In this document: positions 15,463 through 23,072 of the stretch, piece by piece
Numbering within the stretch: the stretch's first letter is position 1
How the letters are laid out: the number at the start of each line of letters is the position of its first letter
From: Acidobacteriota bacterium
GTDB taxonomy: Bacteria > Acidobacteriota > Thermoanaerobaculia > Multivoradales > JAHEKO01
DNA length: 35,688 nucleotides
NCBI GenBank assembly: GCA_029862975.1
Contig: JAOTWP010000032.1
Location: 1-35,688, forward strand
Reading direction: 5' to 3'
Notes under the pieces: model-generated
Database searches by the model: none
What the model saw: only the letters and a program-made list of their open reading frames with translations
Told to the model about the DNA's origin: nothing
Translations under genes and position numbers: made by a program

Positions 15463-15969
15463 GTGGGTTGGCTCCTGCTTCTCTTCGTCCTCGTGCCGGC
15501 CGTCGAGCTCGCTCTGCTGATCCAGATCGGGCGGGTCGTGGGCACGCTGCCGACGCTGGCGCTCATCGTCTTCACGGGCGTTCTCGGCGCCTGGCTGGCG
15601 CGGCGGCAGGGGCTCGCGGTGGTGCGGCAGGTGCGGGCCGAGATGGCGGACGGGCGGGTTCCCGCCGGGCCGGTCGTGGACGGAATCCTCATCCTGGTGG
15701 CGGGAGCGGTGCTGATGACTCCCGGCCTCCTCACGGATCTGTTCGGCTTCTTCTGTCTCGTCCCGGCGGGGCGGAGGCTGCTCAAGGGCTACCTGAAGCA
15801 GCGGCTGGAGCGGGCGGTGCGGCGCGGCGACGTGTCCGTCTCGGTGGACCTCGGCCAGGGTGGCGCCCCCTTCGGCGGCCGGCAGGAGCGCGACGTGACG
15901 CCGCGCGAGCGCCCGGCGCCGGGCCGGCACGAGGCCCCCCGGCTCGGAGAGCGCGGTGAGCCGGAATGA
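15463..15969 (+). CDS. fxsA: FxsA family membrane protein
   Basis: A 168-residue inner-membrane protein of the FxsA family. It opens VGWLLLLFVLVPAVELALLI, then TLALIVFTGVLGAWLARRQG, and has the conserved block LILVAGAVLMTPGLLTDLFG followed by LVPAGRRLL. Three to four membrane segments are followed by a charged cytoplasmic tail. GTG 15463 is preferred because FxsA proteins start right at the first helix; an in-frame ATG at 15316 would add 49 residues with no similarity and overlap the vapBC promoter. In E. coli FxsA relieves exclusion of phage T7 by the F plasmid; its normal role is unclear. Confidence 0.85.
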   Translation: MGWLLLLFVLVPAVELALLIQIGRVVGTLPTLALIVFTGVLGAWLARRQGLAVVRQVRAEMADGRVPAGPVVDGILILVAGAVLMTPGLLTDLFGFFCLVPAGRRLLKGYLKQRLERAVRRGDVSVSVDLGQGGAPFGGRQERDVTPRERPAPGRHEAPRLGERGEPE

Positions 15970-16058
15970 CCGGGCGCACCCTCGACCACCAATAGGCGGC
16001 GTCTTCCCCCGAGGGCAGCAAGCTCGCGTCGCCCTGATTCCGAGCCCGCGCCGAGACG

Positions 16059-16529
16059 TCAGGGAGCTTGCGGCGAGCCCCGCGGCGCCGGGAGGACCGC
16101 GAGCCCGAGGCCGTCCGCGGCCCGGCGCATCCGTTGGTCGAACGTGGCGATCGTGCGTGCTCCCGCCAGGAGCGCCATGGCCAGGTGCAGCGCGTCCGCG
16201 GCGCGCAGCGCGGCGTCCTGGAGGGAGAGCAGCAAGCGCTCCGCCTCGCGGTGCGCACCGTCGGTCAGGGCGACCTGCCGGAAGTAGCCGGCCTCGCGGT
16301 CGTCCAGGAGCGTCCGGTAGACGAGGCTCGCCACCCGCTTCGCGAGGGTGCCCTCCCGCTCCCGTCGCGCCGCCGCCGAGACGATCTCGGTGATCGCGAG
16401 ATCCGAGACGAGCAGGTCCCGCCGCCCGGCGAGCACCCGGTTGAGCTCGTCGCTCTCCGGCTCGGGGAGATAGAGCTTGGCGAGGGCGCTCGAGTCGAGA
16501 TAGACCGCGCCCTGGATCTCGCCGTCCAC
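16059..16529 (-). CDS. vapC: PIN-domain ribonuclease toxin, VapC type
   Basis: A 156-residue PIN toxin starting at GTG 16529 (GAGGGG upstream). Active-site acids: Asp in AVYLDSSALAKLY, Glu in LAITEIVSAAAR near residue 48, Asp in AALRAADALHLAMAL near residue 112 and Asp in TIATFDQRM near residue 130. The S-A-L-x-K-L-Y start is the subfamily commonly paired with Phd/YefM antitoxins, as here (gap of 16 bases). Confidence 0.9.
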   Translation of the reverse strand: MDGEIQGAVYLDSSALAKLYLPEPESDELNRVLAGRRDLLVSDLAITEIVSAAARREREGTLAKRVASLVYRTLLDDREAGYFRQVALTDGAHREAERLLLSLQDAALRAADALHLAMALLAGARTIATFDQRMRRAADGLGLAVLPAPRGSPQAP

Positions 16530-16545
16530 CGCCGCCCCTCGCGTG

Positions 16546-16782
16546 CTAGAACCGATCCTCGCGGTCTTCGATGACGGTCGCGGAGAGCGCCGGCTCGAGG
16601 ACCGGCATCTCGCGCCGGAGGGCGGAGCGGTCGGGGAAGGGCCGGGCCGCTGCGGGCGCGTAGCGCACGAGGCGAGCCACGGGCTTGCCGCGCTCGGTGA
16701 TCACGACCTCCCCACGCTGCCTGACCTCGTCGATCAGCTTCGACAGATTCTGGCGCGCCTCTCGGATCCCCGCTCGTTCCAT
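16546..16782 (-). CDS. Phd/YefM family antitoxin
   Basis: A 78-residue protein: GIREARQNLSKLIDEVRQRG then EVVITERGKPVARLVRYAP, the canonical Phd/YefM DNA-binding fold, followed by a toxin-binding tail ending EDREDRF. ATG 16782 is the only reasonable start. It precedes the PIN toxin gene by 16 bases in the same operon and has a strong inverted repeat just upstream. Confidence 0.9.
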   Translation of the reverse strand: MERAGIREARQNLSKLIDEVRQRGEVVITERGKPVARLVRYAPAAARPFPDRSALRREMPVLEPALSATVIEDREDRF

Positions 16783-16791
16783 GGCCCGATA

Positions 16792-16807
16792 GTGCTACAA
16801 GTAGCAC
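16792..16807. promoter_or_regulatory. perfect inverted repeat upstream of Phd-type antitoxin, likely operator
   Basis: GTGCTAC, AA, GTAGCAC: 7-base arms with a 2-base spacer, starting 10 bases before the antitoxin ATG. Phd/YefM proteins bind short palindromes in exactly this position. Confidence 0.65.
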
Positions 16808-16901
16808 CTGAGCGTCAAGAGGGCGCTTGGGGCGGTCCCCGAGCTCGGGCGGCACTGCTCGGGCGGCGGCCCGCGAGCGGTCTGCGCTAGCATTCGGAGA
16901 G

Positions 16902-17475
16902 ATGGGCAAAGCTCCCGATCGGGCGTCCCCGGGCGCGACGCGCTCCTCCGCGGGGGTGCAGAAGGGCAAGCTCCGGGTCCACGATCCGTTCGAGCTGATC
17001 CGCTGGCTGGCGCTCAGCCAGACGGATCCGCGCAAGGCCCTCGCCGAGCTCGTCCAGAACAGCCTCGACGCCGGGCGCGCGAGATCCGGGTCCCGAGCGG
17101 TCGCGGAGGCCGAGGTCGAGGTCTCGGAGGATCTTCCGGCCGCCCGCTCGGACGAGGGGATCCCGGAGCCCGAGCTGCTCCACGAGCCGGCCGCGCCGTG
17201 GCGCTCGCGCTTTCGCGAGCGAGGAGCGCTGGCAGGTCAACACCGGGCACCCCGAGTACCGGAGGATCGCCGGCCGGCCGGCCCTCAAGCTGCGCTATCT
17301 GGCCTTGCTCTTCGCCAAGGAAGTGGTGCTGCGCAGCAGTCAGGATGCCCGCCTCGAGGGGCCCCTCGAGCAGATGGTCGAGGTCGCCGCCTACGCCGAC
17401 AGCAACCTCGCGGGCCGGCGGCCCGGCCGGCGCCGGAAGGGGGAGCGCGGCGGCCCGAGAGGGTCTCTTCCCTAG
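16902..17475 (+). pseudogene. GHKL/HSP90-like ATPase domain protein with internal deletion
   Basis: From ATG 16902 (GGAGAG upstream) the frame reads HDPFELIRWLALSQTDPRKA then LAELVQNSLDAG, the N-terminal ATP-binding helix (with the metal-binding E-x-x-x-N) of GHKL ATPases. Beyond about residue 60 the similarity stops. In the next frame, 17221-17475, a sensible C-terminus appears: EERWQVNTGHPEYRRI, KLRYLALLFAKEVVL and EQMVEVAAYADSNL, ending at a TAG at 17473. The conserved D-x-G-x-G motif and most of the expected several hundred residues are missing. I infer a large internal deletion with a frameshift. Its stop touches the stop of the opposite lhgO gene. Confidence 0.75.
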
Positions 17476-18704
17476 CCCCGGCCCAGGCGGTCCATCGCCT
17501 TCGCGGCGATCGCGGAGCCGATCTCGAGCGACGCGGTGGCGGCCGGCGAGGGGGCGTTGACGACGTGGATCGCGCGCTCGGTCTCGACGATCGCGAAGTC
17601 GTCGACGAGGGCGCCGTCGGGGCGCAGGGCCTGGGCGCGCACCCCCGCGGGGGCGCGCTCGAGGTCGTCGGCGCCGAGCTCGGGCAGGAGGCGGCGCAGC
17701 TCGCGGACGAAGGCGTTCTTGCTGAGCGAGCGCCAGACCTCGCCGGCGCCGGTGCGCCAGTAGCGGCGGGCCAGCCGCCATAGTCCGCGGTCGGCGGCGA
17801 GCGCGGCGATGTGGCGCGGGCTCGCGTCGCGCCAGCGGTAGCCCTCGCGGGCGAGAGCGAGCACGGCGTTGGGGCCGGCCAGGACGCCGCCCCCGATCGT
17901 CGTCGTGAGATGCACTCCCAGGAAGGGGAAGCTCGGGTCGGGCACCGGGTAGATGAGCCCCCGCACCAGGTGACGGCGCGCGGGGCGCAGGGCCCAGTAC
18001 TCGCCGCGGAAGGGCACGATGTGGGTGCCGTCGGCGACCGGGGCGTCGAGCGCCGCCACCCGGTCCGAGTGGAGGCCGGCGCAGTTGACGAGAAGCCTGC
18101 CGGCGACTTCTCCCTTCGCGGTCTCCACTCGGACTCCCTGGCGATCGCCCCGAATGCCGCGAACGGCGCTTTCCAGGTAGAGCAGGGCGCCGGCCCGTTC
18201 GACCTCGCGGCATAGCGCGCGACAGACGGCGCCGTAGTCGACGATGCCCGCCTCGGGCACGGCGAGGGCTGCCACACCCGCCGCTCGGGGCTCGATCTCG
18301 GCCAGACGCTCCGGTCCCAGTCGCTCTGCCCGGACGCCGTTCGCACTTGCGCGCTCCTCGAGATCCCGCAGGCGACCGAGCTCGCTGTCGCGGGTGGCGA
18401 TGATGACCTTGCCGCAGATCCGCGTCTCGATGCCCTGCTCGGAGCAGTACGCGAGCATGGCCTTGCGGCCGGCGATGGCGGTCCTCGCCTTCAGTGAGCC
18501 AGGCGGGTAGTAGATCCCGGAGTGGAGGACGCCGGAGTTGCGGCCGCTCTGGTGCGCCGCGATCTCGGCTTCCTTTTCGAGAATCGCCAGGCGGAGCTCC
18601 GGGCGTGCTTGCAGCAGCTGGCGCGCCGTCGCCAGGCCGACGATGCCGGCGCCGACGATGACGACGTCGTACCTGTTCTCTGCTGCGCTCGACACTCTTG
18701 TCAC
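17472..18704 (-). CDS. lhgO: L-2-hydroxyglutarate oxidase
   Basis: A 410-residue FAD-dependent oxidoreductase of the DAO superfamily. The Rossmann motif is VVIVGAGIVGLATARQLL, followed by AAHQSGRNSGVLHSGIYYPP, which is highly conserved in LhgO/L2HGDH. LLVNCAGLHSDRVA and VPFRGEYW, then the Gly-rich GVHLTTTIGGGVLAGPNAVL, complete the family pattern. It oxidises L-2-hydroxyglutarate to 2-oxoglutarate, passing electrons to the quinone pool at the membrane. The start is GTG 18704. Its 3' end touches the ATPase pseudogene. It lies 89 bases downstream of asnA on the same strand. Confidence 0.9.
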   Translation of the reverse strand: MTRVSSAAENRYDVVIVGAGIVGLATARQLLQARPELRLAILEKEAEIAAHQSGRNSGVLHSGIYYPPGSLKARTAIAGRKAMLAYCSEQGIETRICGKVIIATRDSELGRLRDLEERASANGVRAERLGPERLAEIEPRAAGVAALAVPEAGIVDYGAVCRALCREVERAGALLYLESAVRGIRGDRQGVRVETAKGEVAGRLLVNCAGLHSDRVAALDAPVADGTHIVPFRGEYWALRPARRHLVRGLIYPVPDPSFPFLGVHLTTTIGGGVLAGPNAVLALAREGYRWRDASPRHIAALAADRGLWRLARRYWRTGAGEVWRSLSKNAFVRELRRLLPELGADDLERAPAGVRAQALRPDGALVDDFAIVETERAIHVVNAPSPAATASLEIGSAIAAKAMDRLGRG

Positions 18705-18793
18705 CCGGCCGGTGGTGCCGTCGGACGGCCCGCGCCGAGCCTACTCGAATCCCTGCCCGATTCCAGGACGTGGCCCGGTTCCGGTCCGCAGCC

Positions 18794-19939
18794 CTATTCC
18801 AGGACGAAGATATTGCGCTCGCGACACATCTTCTTGAGGACGTCGGGCCACACCGTGACGCTGACCTCGCCCAGGTGGGCCTTCTTCAGGAGCGCCATGT
18901 AGGTTCGCGACTGGCCGATGCCGCCGCCGATCGAGAGCGGGATCTCGCCCGCGAGAATGGCCTGGTGATAGGGCAGCTCGAGGAAGTCGAGCTGGCCGCT
19001 CATCTCGAGCTGGGTGCGCAGGGTCTCGGCGTTGACCCGCACCCCCATGGAGGTGAGCTCGTGGCGGCGCCGGGTGACGGGGTTCCACACGAGGATGTCG
19101 CCGTTCAAGCCGTGCATCGGGCGGCCGTCCGCCGAGACCGTCTCGGTGACCCAGTCGTCGTAGTCGGCGGCCCGCATCTCGTGCGGGTAGCCGTCGGCCA
19201 GGGGCCAGCCGATGCCGTAGATGAAGATCGCCGGATGCTCCTGGAGGATCGCGGTCTCGCGGGCCTTGCGCGGCAGGTCCGGGAAACGCTCGAGGATCTC
19301 CTCGGCGTGCAGGAAGGTCAGCTCGTCGGGCAGGTCCGGGTAGCGGTCGGTGGCGAGCTGCGGGAAGAGCTCCTGCACGTGCCGCTCGGCCCCCTTGAGG
19401 ACCCGCCAGATCTTCTTCACCACGGCCGTGAGGTAGTCGAGGTTGCGGTGCTCCTCGGTGACGACCTGCTCCCAGTCCCACTGGTCGACGTAGGCGCTGT
19501 GGTCGTGGTCGAGGAAGTAGTCCTTGCGCACGGCGCGCATGTCGGTGCACAGCCCCTCGCCCACGGCGAAGCCGAACTGCGCGAGCGCCACCCGCTTCCA
19601 CTTCGTCGCCGCCTGCACGATCTGGGCGTCGATGGGGTTCTTGCCGTGGTCGTTGGCGATGTGGAACTCGATGGGGGTGCGCGAGCCGTCGCGGTCGAGC
19701 ATGTCGTTGACGCCGCTTCGCGAGTCGACGATGAGCGGCACGCTGACCATCATGAGGCCGAGCTCGCGGCACAGGCCCTCCTCGATGTAGCTCTTGGCCG
19801 CGAAGAGAGCCTCCTGTGTGCGGCGGGGATCGAGCAGCGACTCGTAGTCGCCGGGCAGCACCCGAGCCAGCTCCTCGTAGCTGCCGATCCCGGGTCCGCT
19901 GAGATCGGCCTTCTTGTCGGCTTCTGCGTCCGTCGTCAT
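18794..19939 (-). CDS. asnA: aspartate--ammonia ligase (asparagine synthetase A)
   Basis: A 381-residue class II aminoacyl-tRNA-synthetase-like enzyme that makes asparagine from aspartate, ammonia and ATP in the cytoplasm. Conserved AsnA segments: VSVPLIVDSRSGVND, FHIANDHGKN, ALAQFGFAVGEGLCTDMRAVRKD, FLDHDHSAYVDQWDWE and the C-terminal ATP-binding signature LSIGGGIGQSRTYM. It is about 50 residues longer than the E. coli protein, partly through an acidic N-terminal extension of about 15 residues. ATG 19939 follows GGAGGTACG on the minus strand, a strong ribosome binding site. Confidence 0.95.
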   Translation of the reverse strand: MTTDAEADKKADLSGPGIGSYEELARVLPGDYESLLDPRRTQEALFAAKSYIEEGLCRELGLMMVSVPLIVDSRSGVNDMLDRDGSRTPIEFHIANDHGKNPIDAQIVQAATKWKRVALAQFGFAVGEGLCTDMRAVRKDYFLDHDHSAYVDQWDWEQVVTEEHRNLDYLTAVVKKIWRVLKGAERHVQELFPQLATDRYPDLPDELTFLHAEEILERFPDLPRKARETAILQEHPAIFIYGIGWPLADGYPHEMRAADYDDWVTETVSADGRPMHGLNGDILVWNPVTRRRHELTSMGVRVNAETLRTQLEMSGQLDFLELPYHQAILAGEIPLSIGGGIGQSRTYMALLKKAHLGEVSVTVWPDVLKKMCRERNIFVLE

Positions 19940-20069
19940 CGTCGTACCTCCGCAGGGACCGCGGCCGGTGCCGCGCTCGGCGTTTTCGTCGAGCCAGGGT
20001 CGCAGCGCCGGGCCGGCCGTCCAACACCCCGTAGGGTGGCCCGTTGCAGCCCGCCGGGCGGGCCGGCTT

Positions 20070-20149
20070 GCGGGGAGGCGCCGGGGCCCGCCTTCGCTCG
20101 GCGGGCTTCCCCGCCCGAAAGGGCGGCGTCACCCCGTCCCTTGGACGGG
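20070..20149 (+). other. structured GC-rich leader ahead of the hydrogenase operon
   Basis: Within the 296-base gap between asnA and the hydrogenase genes I can fold three hairpins on the plus strand. (1) Inner stem GCCCGCC/GGCGGGC (20086-20092 with 20100-20106) inside an outer stem GCGGGGA/TCCCCGC (20070-20076 with 20108-20114). (2) CCGCCC-GAAA-GGGCGG (20111-20126), a GNRA-capped stem sharing four bases with the outer stem of (1), so the two cannot form fully together. (3) CCCGTCC-CTT-GGACGGG (20133-20149). None is followed by a T-run. It may be a regulatory 5' untranslated region, but I match it to no known riboswitch. Confidence 0.4.
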
Positions 20150-20235
20150 TCGGATCCCACGTCTCCGTGCGTCGACAGACTCGGCAGGGCGGTGAGAGCG
20201 TTGGCTCGTCCACGACCACGGAGGAGGGTCCGCCT

Positions 20236-21378
20236 ATGGAGCAAACCGGTTCCTGGTTCGTTCGAGAGCTCGAGAGGCGGGGCGTGTCGCGCCGCGACTT
20301 CCTCGGGTTCTGCGGTGTCATGAGCACGGTGCTCGCCTTGCCGCGGTCGGCCGGCGCCAGGATCGCCGACGCCATCGCGACCAAGGAGAAGCCCACCCTG
20401 GTCTGGCTCGAGTTCCAGGACTGCGCCGGCAACACGGAGTCGTTCCTGCGCGCCGGCCGGCCGACGACCGCCGACATCATCCTCGACACCCTGTCCGTCG
20501 ACTACCACGAGACGATCATGGCCGCCGCCGGGCATCAGGCCGAGGCGGCGCTGGCCGGGGTGGTGGCCGACCGCCCGGGGGGCTACATCGCCGTCGTCGA
20601 GGGCTCGATCCCGACCGGCGCCAATGGCGCCTACTGCACGATCGGCGGCCGCTCGGCGCTCGCCATCGCGCGCGAGGTCTGCGGCGGCGCCGCGGCGACG
20701 ATCGCCATCGGCACCTGCGCGGCCTTCGGCGGGCTGCCGGCGGCGGCCCCCAATCCCACGGGCGCCCTGAGCGTCGCGGACGCCGTGCCGGGGATCAAGA
20801 ACCTCATCAATCTGCCGGCCTGCCCGGCCAACGCCGAGAACCTCGTCGGAGTCATCGTCTACTACCTGACCTTCAACCGCTTCCCGCCGCTCGACCGCTA
20901 CAAGCGGCCGCTCTTTGCCTACGGCAAGTCGATCCACGACAACTGCGAGCGCCGTTCGCACTACGACGGCGGGCAGTACGTGGAGCGCTGGGGCGACGAG
21001 GGACACAGGACCGGCTACTGCCTCTACAAGATGGGCTGCAAAGGACCGGTCACGTTCCAGAACTGCCCCAACGTCGGCTGGAACGAAGGCACCAACTGGC
21101 CCATCGGCTGCGGCCATCCCTGCATGGGCTGCGCGGAGCCGGACTTCTGGGACAAGATGACGCCGTTCTACAGCCATCTCGCCGGCTTCCCCGGCTTCGG
21201 CGTCCACTCCAACGTCGACCGCGTCGGCCTGTGGGCCACCGCCGGCGTCGCCGCGGCCTTCGCGGCGCACGGTTTCGTCCAGCTCGGAAAGCGCTGGAAG
21301 CAGGGAGACCTCGAGCACCAGAAGGTGGCGGCGCGGGCCGGGGCCGCTAGCGACGCCGAGAAAGGGGAGCCGTCATGA
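20236..21378 (+). CDS. hyaA: [NiFe] hydrogenase small subunit, group 1, Tat-exported
   Basis: A 380-residue electron-transfer subunit of a membrane-bound hydrogenase. The N-terminus has a twin-arginine signal (SRRDFLGF, residues 18-25) and a C-terminal hydrophobic helix (about 331-350) that anchors it. Expected proximal-cluster ligands: C63, C161, C196 are present, but the fourth position is N66 (DCAGNTE where most group 1 enzymes have C-x-x-C). Distal cluster: H234, C237, C262, C268. Medial cluster: C277, C296, C299, plus an extra C292 in GCGHPCMGC. The extra proximal cysteines of O2-tolerant six-Cys enzymes are absent. Ribosome binding site GGAGGAGGG precedes ATG 20236. The stop overlaps the large subunit start by four bases. 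Confidence 0.95.
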   Translation: MEQTGSWFVRELERRGVSRRDFLGFCGVMSTVLALPRSAGARIADAIATKEKPTLVWLEFQDCAGNTESFLRAGRPTTADIILDTLSVDYHETIMAAAGHQAEAALAGVVADRPGGYIAVVEGSIPTGANGAYCTIGGRSALAIAREVCGGAAATIAIGTCAAFGGLPAAAPNPTGALSVADAVPGIKNLINLPACPANAENLVGVIVYYLTFNRFPPLDRYKRPLFAYGKSIHDNCERRSHYDGGQYVERWGDEGHRTGYCLYKMGCKGPVTFQNCPNVGWNEGTNWPIGCGHPCMGCAEPDFWDKMTPFYSHLAGFPGFGVHSNVDRVGLWATAGVAAAFAAHGFVQLGKRWKQGDLEHQKVAARAGAASDAEKGEPS

Positions 21379-23072
21379 CGCACGTAGTCGTCGATCCCGT
21401 GACCCGCATCGAGGGCCATCTGCGCATCGAAGCCGAGGTCGACGGCGGCGAGGTCCGGGACGCCTGGTCCTCGTCGACGATGTTCCGCGGCGTCGAGATC
21501 ATCCTCAAGGGGCGGGACCCCCGGGACGCCTGGGCCTTCACCCAGCGGATCTGCGGCGTCTGCACGACGGTGCACGCCATCACTTCCATCCGCGCCGTCG
21601 AGAACGCCATCGGCGCCGAGCCGCCGCCCAACGCCCGCATCCTGCGCAACCTGATCATGGCCTCGCAGATGGTGCAGGACCACGTCGTCCACTTCTACCA
21701 CCTGCACGCGCTCGACTGGGTGGACATCGTCTCCGCGCTGTCGGCGGACCCCGCCGCCACCGCCAGCCTCGCTCAGTCGATCTCCGACTGGCCGCTGTCG
21801 AGCGCCACCTACTTCGGCGGCGTGAAGGAGCGGCTCCAGCAGTACGTGGAGCGCGGGCAGCTCGGCCCCTTCGCCAACGCCTACTGGGGGCACGCGGCCT
21901 ACCGCCTGCCGCCGGAGGCCAACCTGATGGCGGTGGCCCACTACCTCGAGGCGCTGGACTGGCAGCGCGAGTTCATCAAGATCCACGCCGTCCTGGGCGG
22001 CAAGAACCCGCACCTGCAGAGCTTCCTCGTCGGCGGCATGGCGACTCCGGTCGATCCCGACCGGCAGGCGTCGCTCAACATGACCTCGGTGGCGGCGATG
22101 CGCGAGCTCATCAAGAAGGCCAAGGTGTTCGTCGAGAAGGTCTACGTCCCGGATCTCCTCGCCGTGGCGTCCTTCTACAAGGACTGGGCGGGCTACGGTG
22201 CCGGCGTGGGCAACTACCTGGTGTACGGCGAGTACCCCGAGCTCGACGGCAGCCTCTACCTGCCGTCCGGCGTCATCCGGGGGCGGAATCTGGGCACCGT
22301 CGAGCCGCTCGATCACTCGCTCATCAACGAGTACGTGACCCACTCCTGGTTCGAGTACGGGGGTGGCGACGACCAGCCACTCCATCCCTCGCAGGGCGAG
22401 ACGCGGCCCAACTACACGGGCCCGGAGCCGCCCTACGAGCGCCTGAACACCGACGGCAAGTACAGCTGGCTCAAGTCACCGCGCTACGACGGGCTGCCGA
22501 TGGAGGTCGGGCCGCTGTCCCGGATGCTCGTCGCCTACGGCTCCGGGCAGCCGCGGGTGCGCGAGCTGGTGGACTTCGCGCTCGGCCATCTCGGGGTCGG
22601 GGCGGAGGCCCTCTTCTCGACCCTCGGGCGGGTGGCCGCGCGCGGCATCGAGACCCTCGTGCTGGCCGAGAAGCTCGAAGGGTGGCTTGACGAGCTGGCC
22701 GACAACATGGGCCGCGGCGAGCTGCGCATCCACGACAACTCCAAGTGGGAGCCGTCGAGCTGGCCCAAGGAATGCACGGGAGCCGGCTTCCACGAGGCGC
22801 CGCGCGGCGCGCTCGGCCACTGGGTCCACATCGTCGACGGCGAGATCGCCAACTACCAGTGCGTCGTCCCCAGCACCTGGAACGCGGGACCGCGCGACGC
22901 CATGGGCCAGCCCGGGCCCTACGAGCAGGCCCTCATCGGCAACCCCGTCGTCGACCCCGAGCAGCCGCTCGAGATCCTCCGCACCGTCCACTCCTTCGAC
23001 CCCTGCATGGCCTGCGGCGTCCACGTCCTCGACCCCGAGGGGCGGGAGGTGGTGAAAGTGAGGGTGCAATGA
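21375..23072 (+). CDS. hyaB: [NiFe] hydrogenase large subunit
   Basis: A 565-residue catalytic subunit that splits H2 at a Ni-Fe(CN)2CO centre. The L1 motif is RICGVCTTVH (C60, C63, H67) and the L2 motif DPCMACGVH (C544, C547, H550), so all four cysteine ligands are present. A 15-residue tail follows H550, the peptide normally removed by the maturation protease encoded downstream. The N-terminal DPVTRIEGH is the usual group 1 signature. It would be exported as a complex with the Tat-tagged small subunit. ATG 21375 overlaps the small subunit stop; the gene's own stop overlaps the cytochrome b start by four bases. Confidence 0.97.
   Translation: MTHVVVDPVTRIEGHLRIEAEVDGGEVRDAWSSSTMFRGVEIILKGRDPRDAWAFTQRICGVCTTVHAITSIRAVENAIGAEPPPNARILRNLIMASQMVQDHVVHFYHLHALDWVDIVSALSADPAATASLAQSISDWPLSSATYFGGVKERLQQYVERGQLGPFANAYWGHAAYRLPPEANLMAVAHYLEALDWQREFIKIHAVLGGKNPHLQSFLVGGMATPVDPDRQASLNMTSVAAMRELIKKAKVFVEKVYVPDLLAVASFYKDWAGYGAGVGNYLVYGEYPELDGSLYLPSGVIRGRNLGTVEPLDHSLINEYVTHSWFEYGGGDDQPLHPSQGETRPNYTGPEPPYERLNTDGKYSWLKSPRYDGLPMEVGPLSRMLVAYGSGQPRVRELVDFALGHLGVGAEALFSTLGRVAARGIETLVLAEKLEGWLDELADNMGRGELRIHDNSKWEPSSWPKECTGAGFHEAPRGALGHWVHIVDGEIANYQCVVPSTWNAGPRDAMGQPGPYEQALIGNPVVDPEQPLEILRTVHSFDPCMACGVHVLDPEGREVVKVRVQ

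Noticed and set aside
20070..20149. Naming the hydrogenase leader as a known riboswitch (cobalamin, glycine, c-di-GMP)
   Set aside because: The conserved boxes of those classes are not visible; only generic GC-rich hairpins can be supported.
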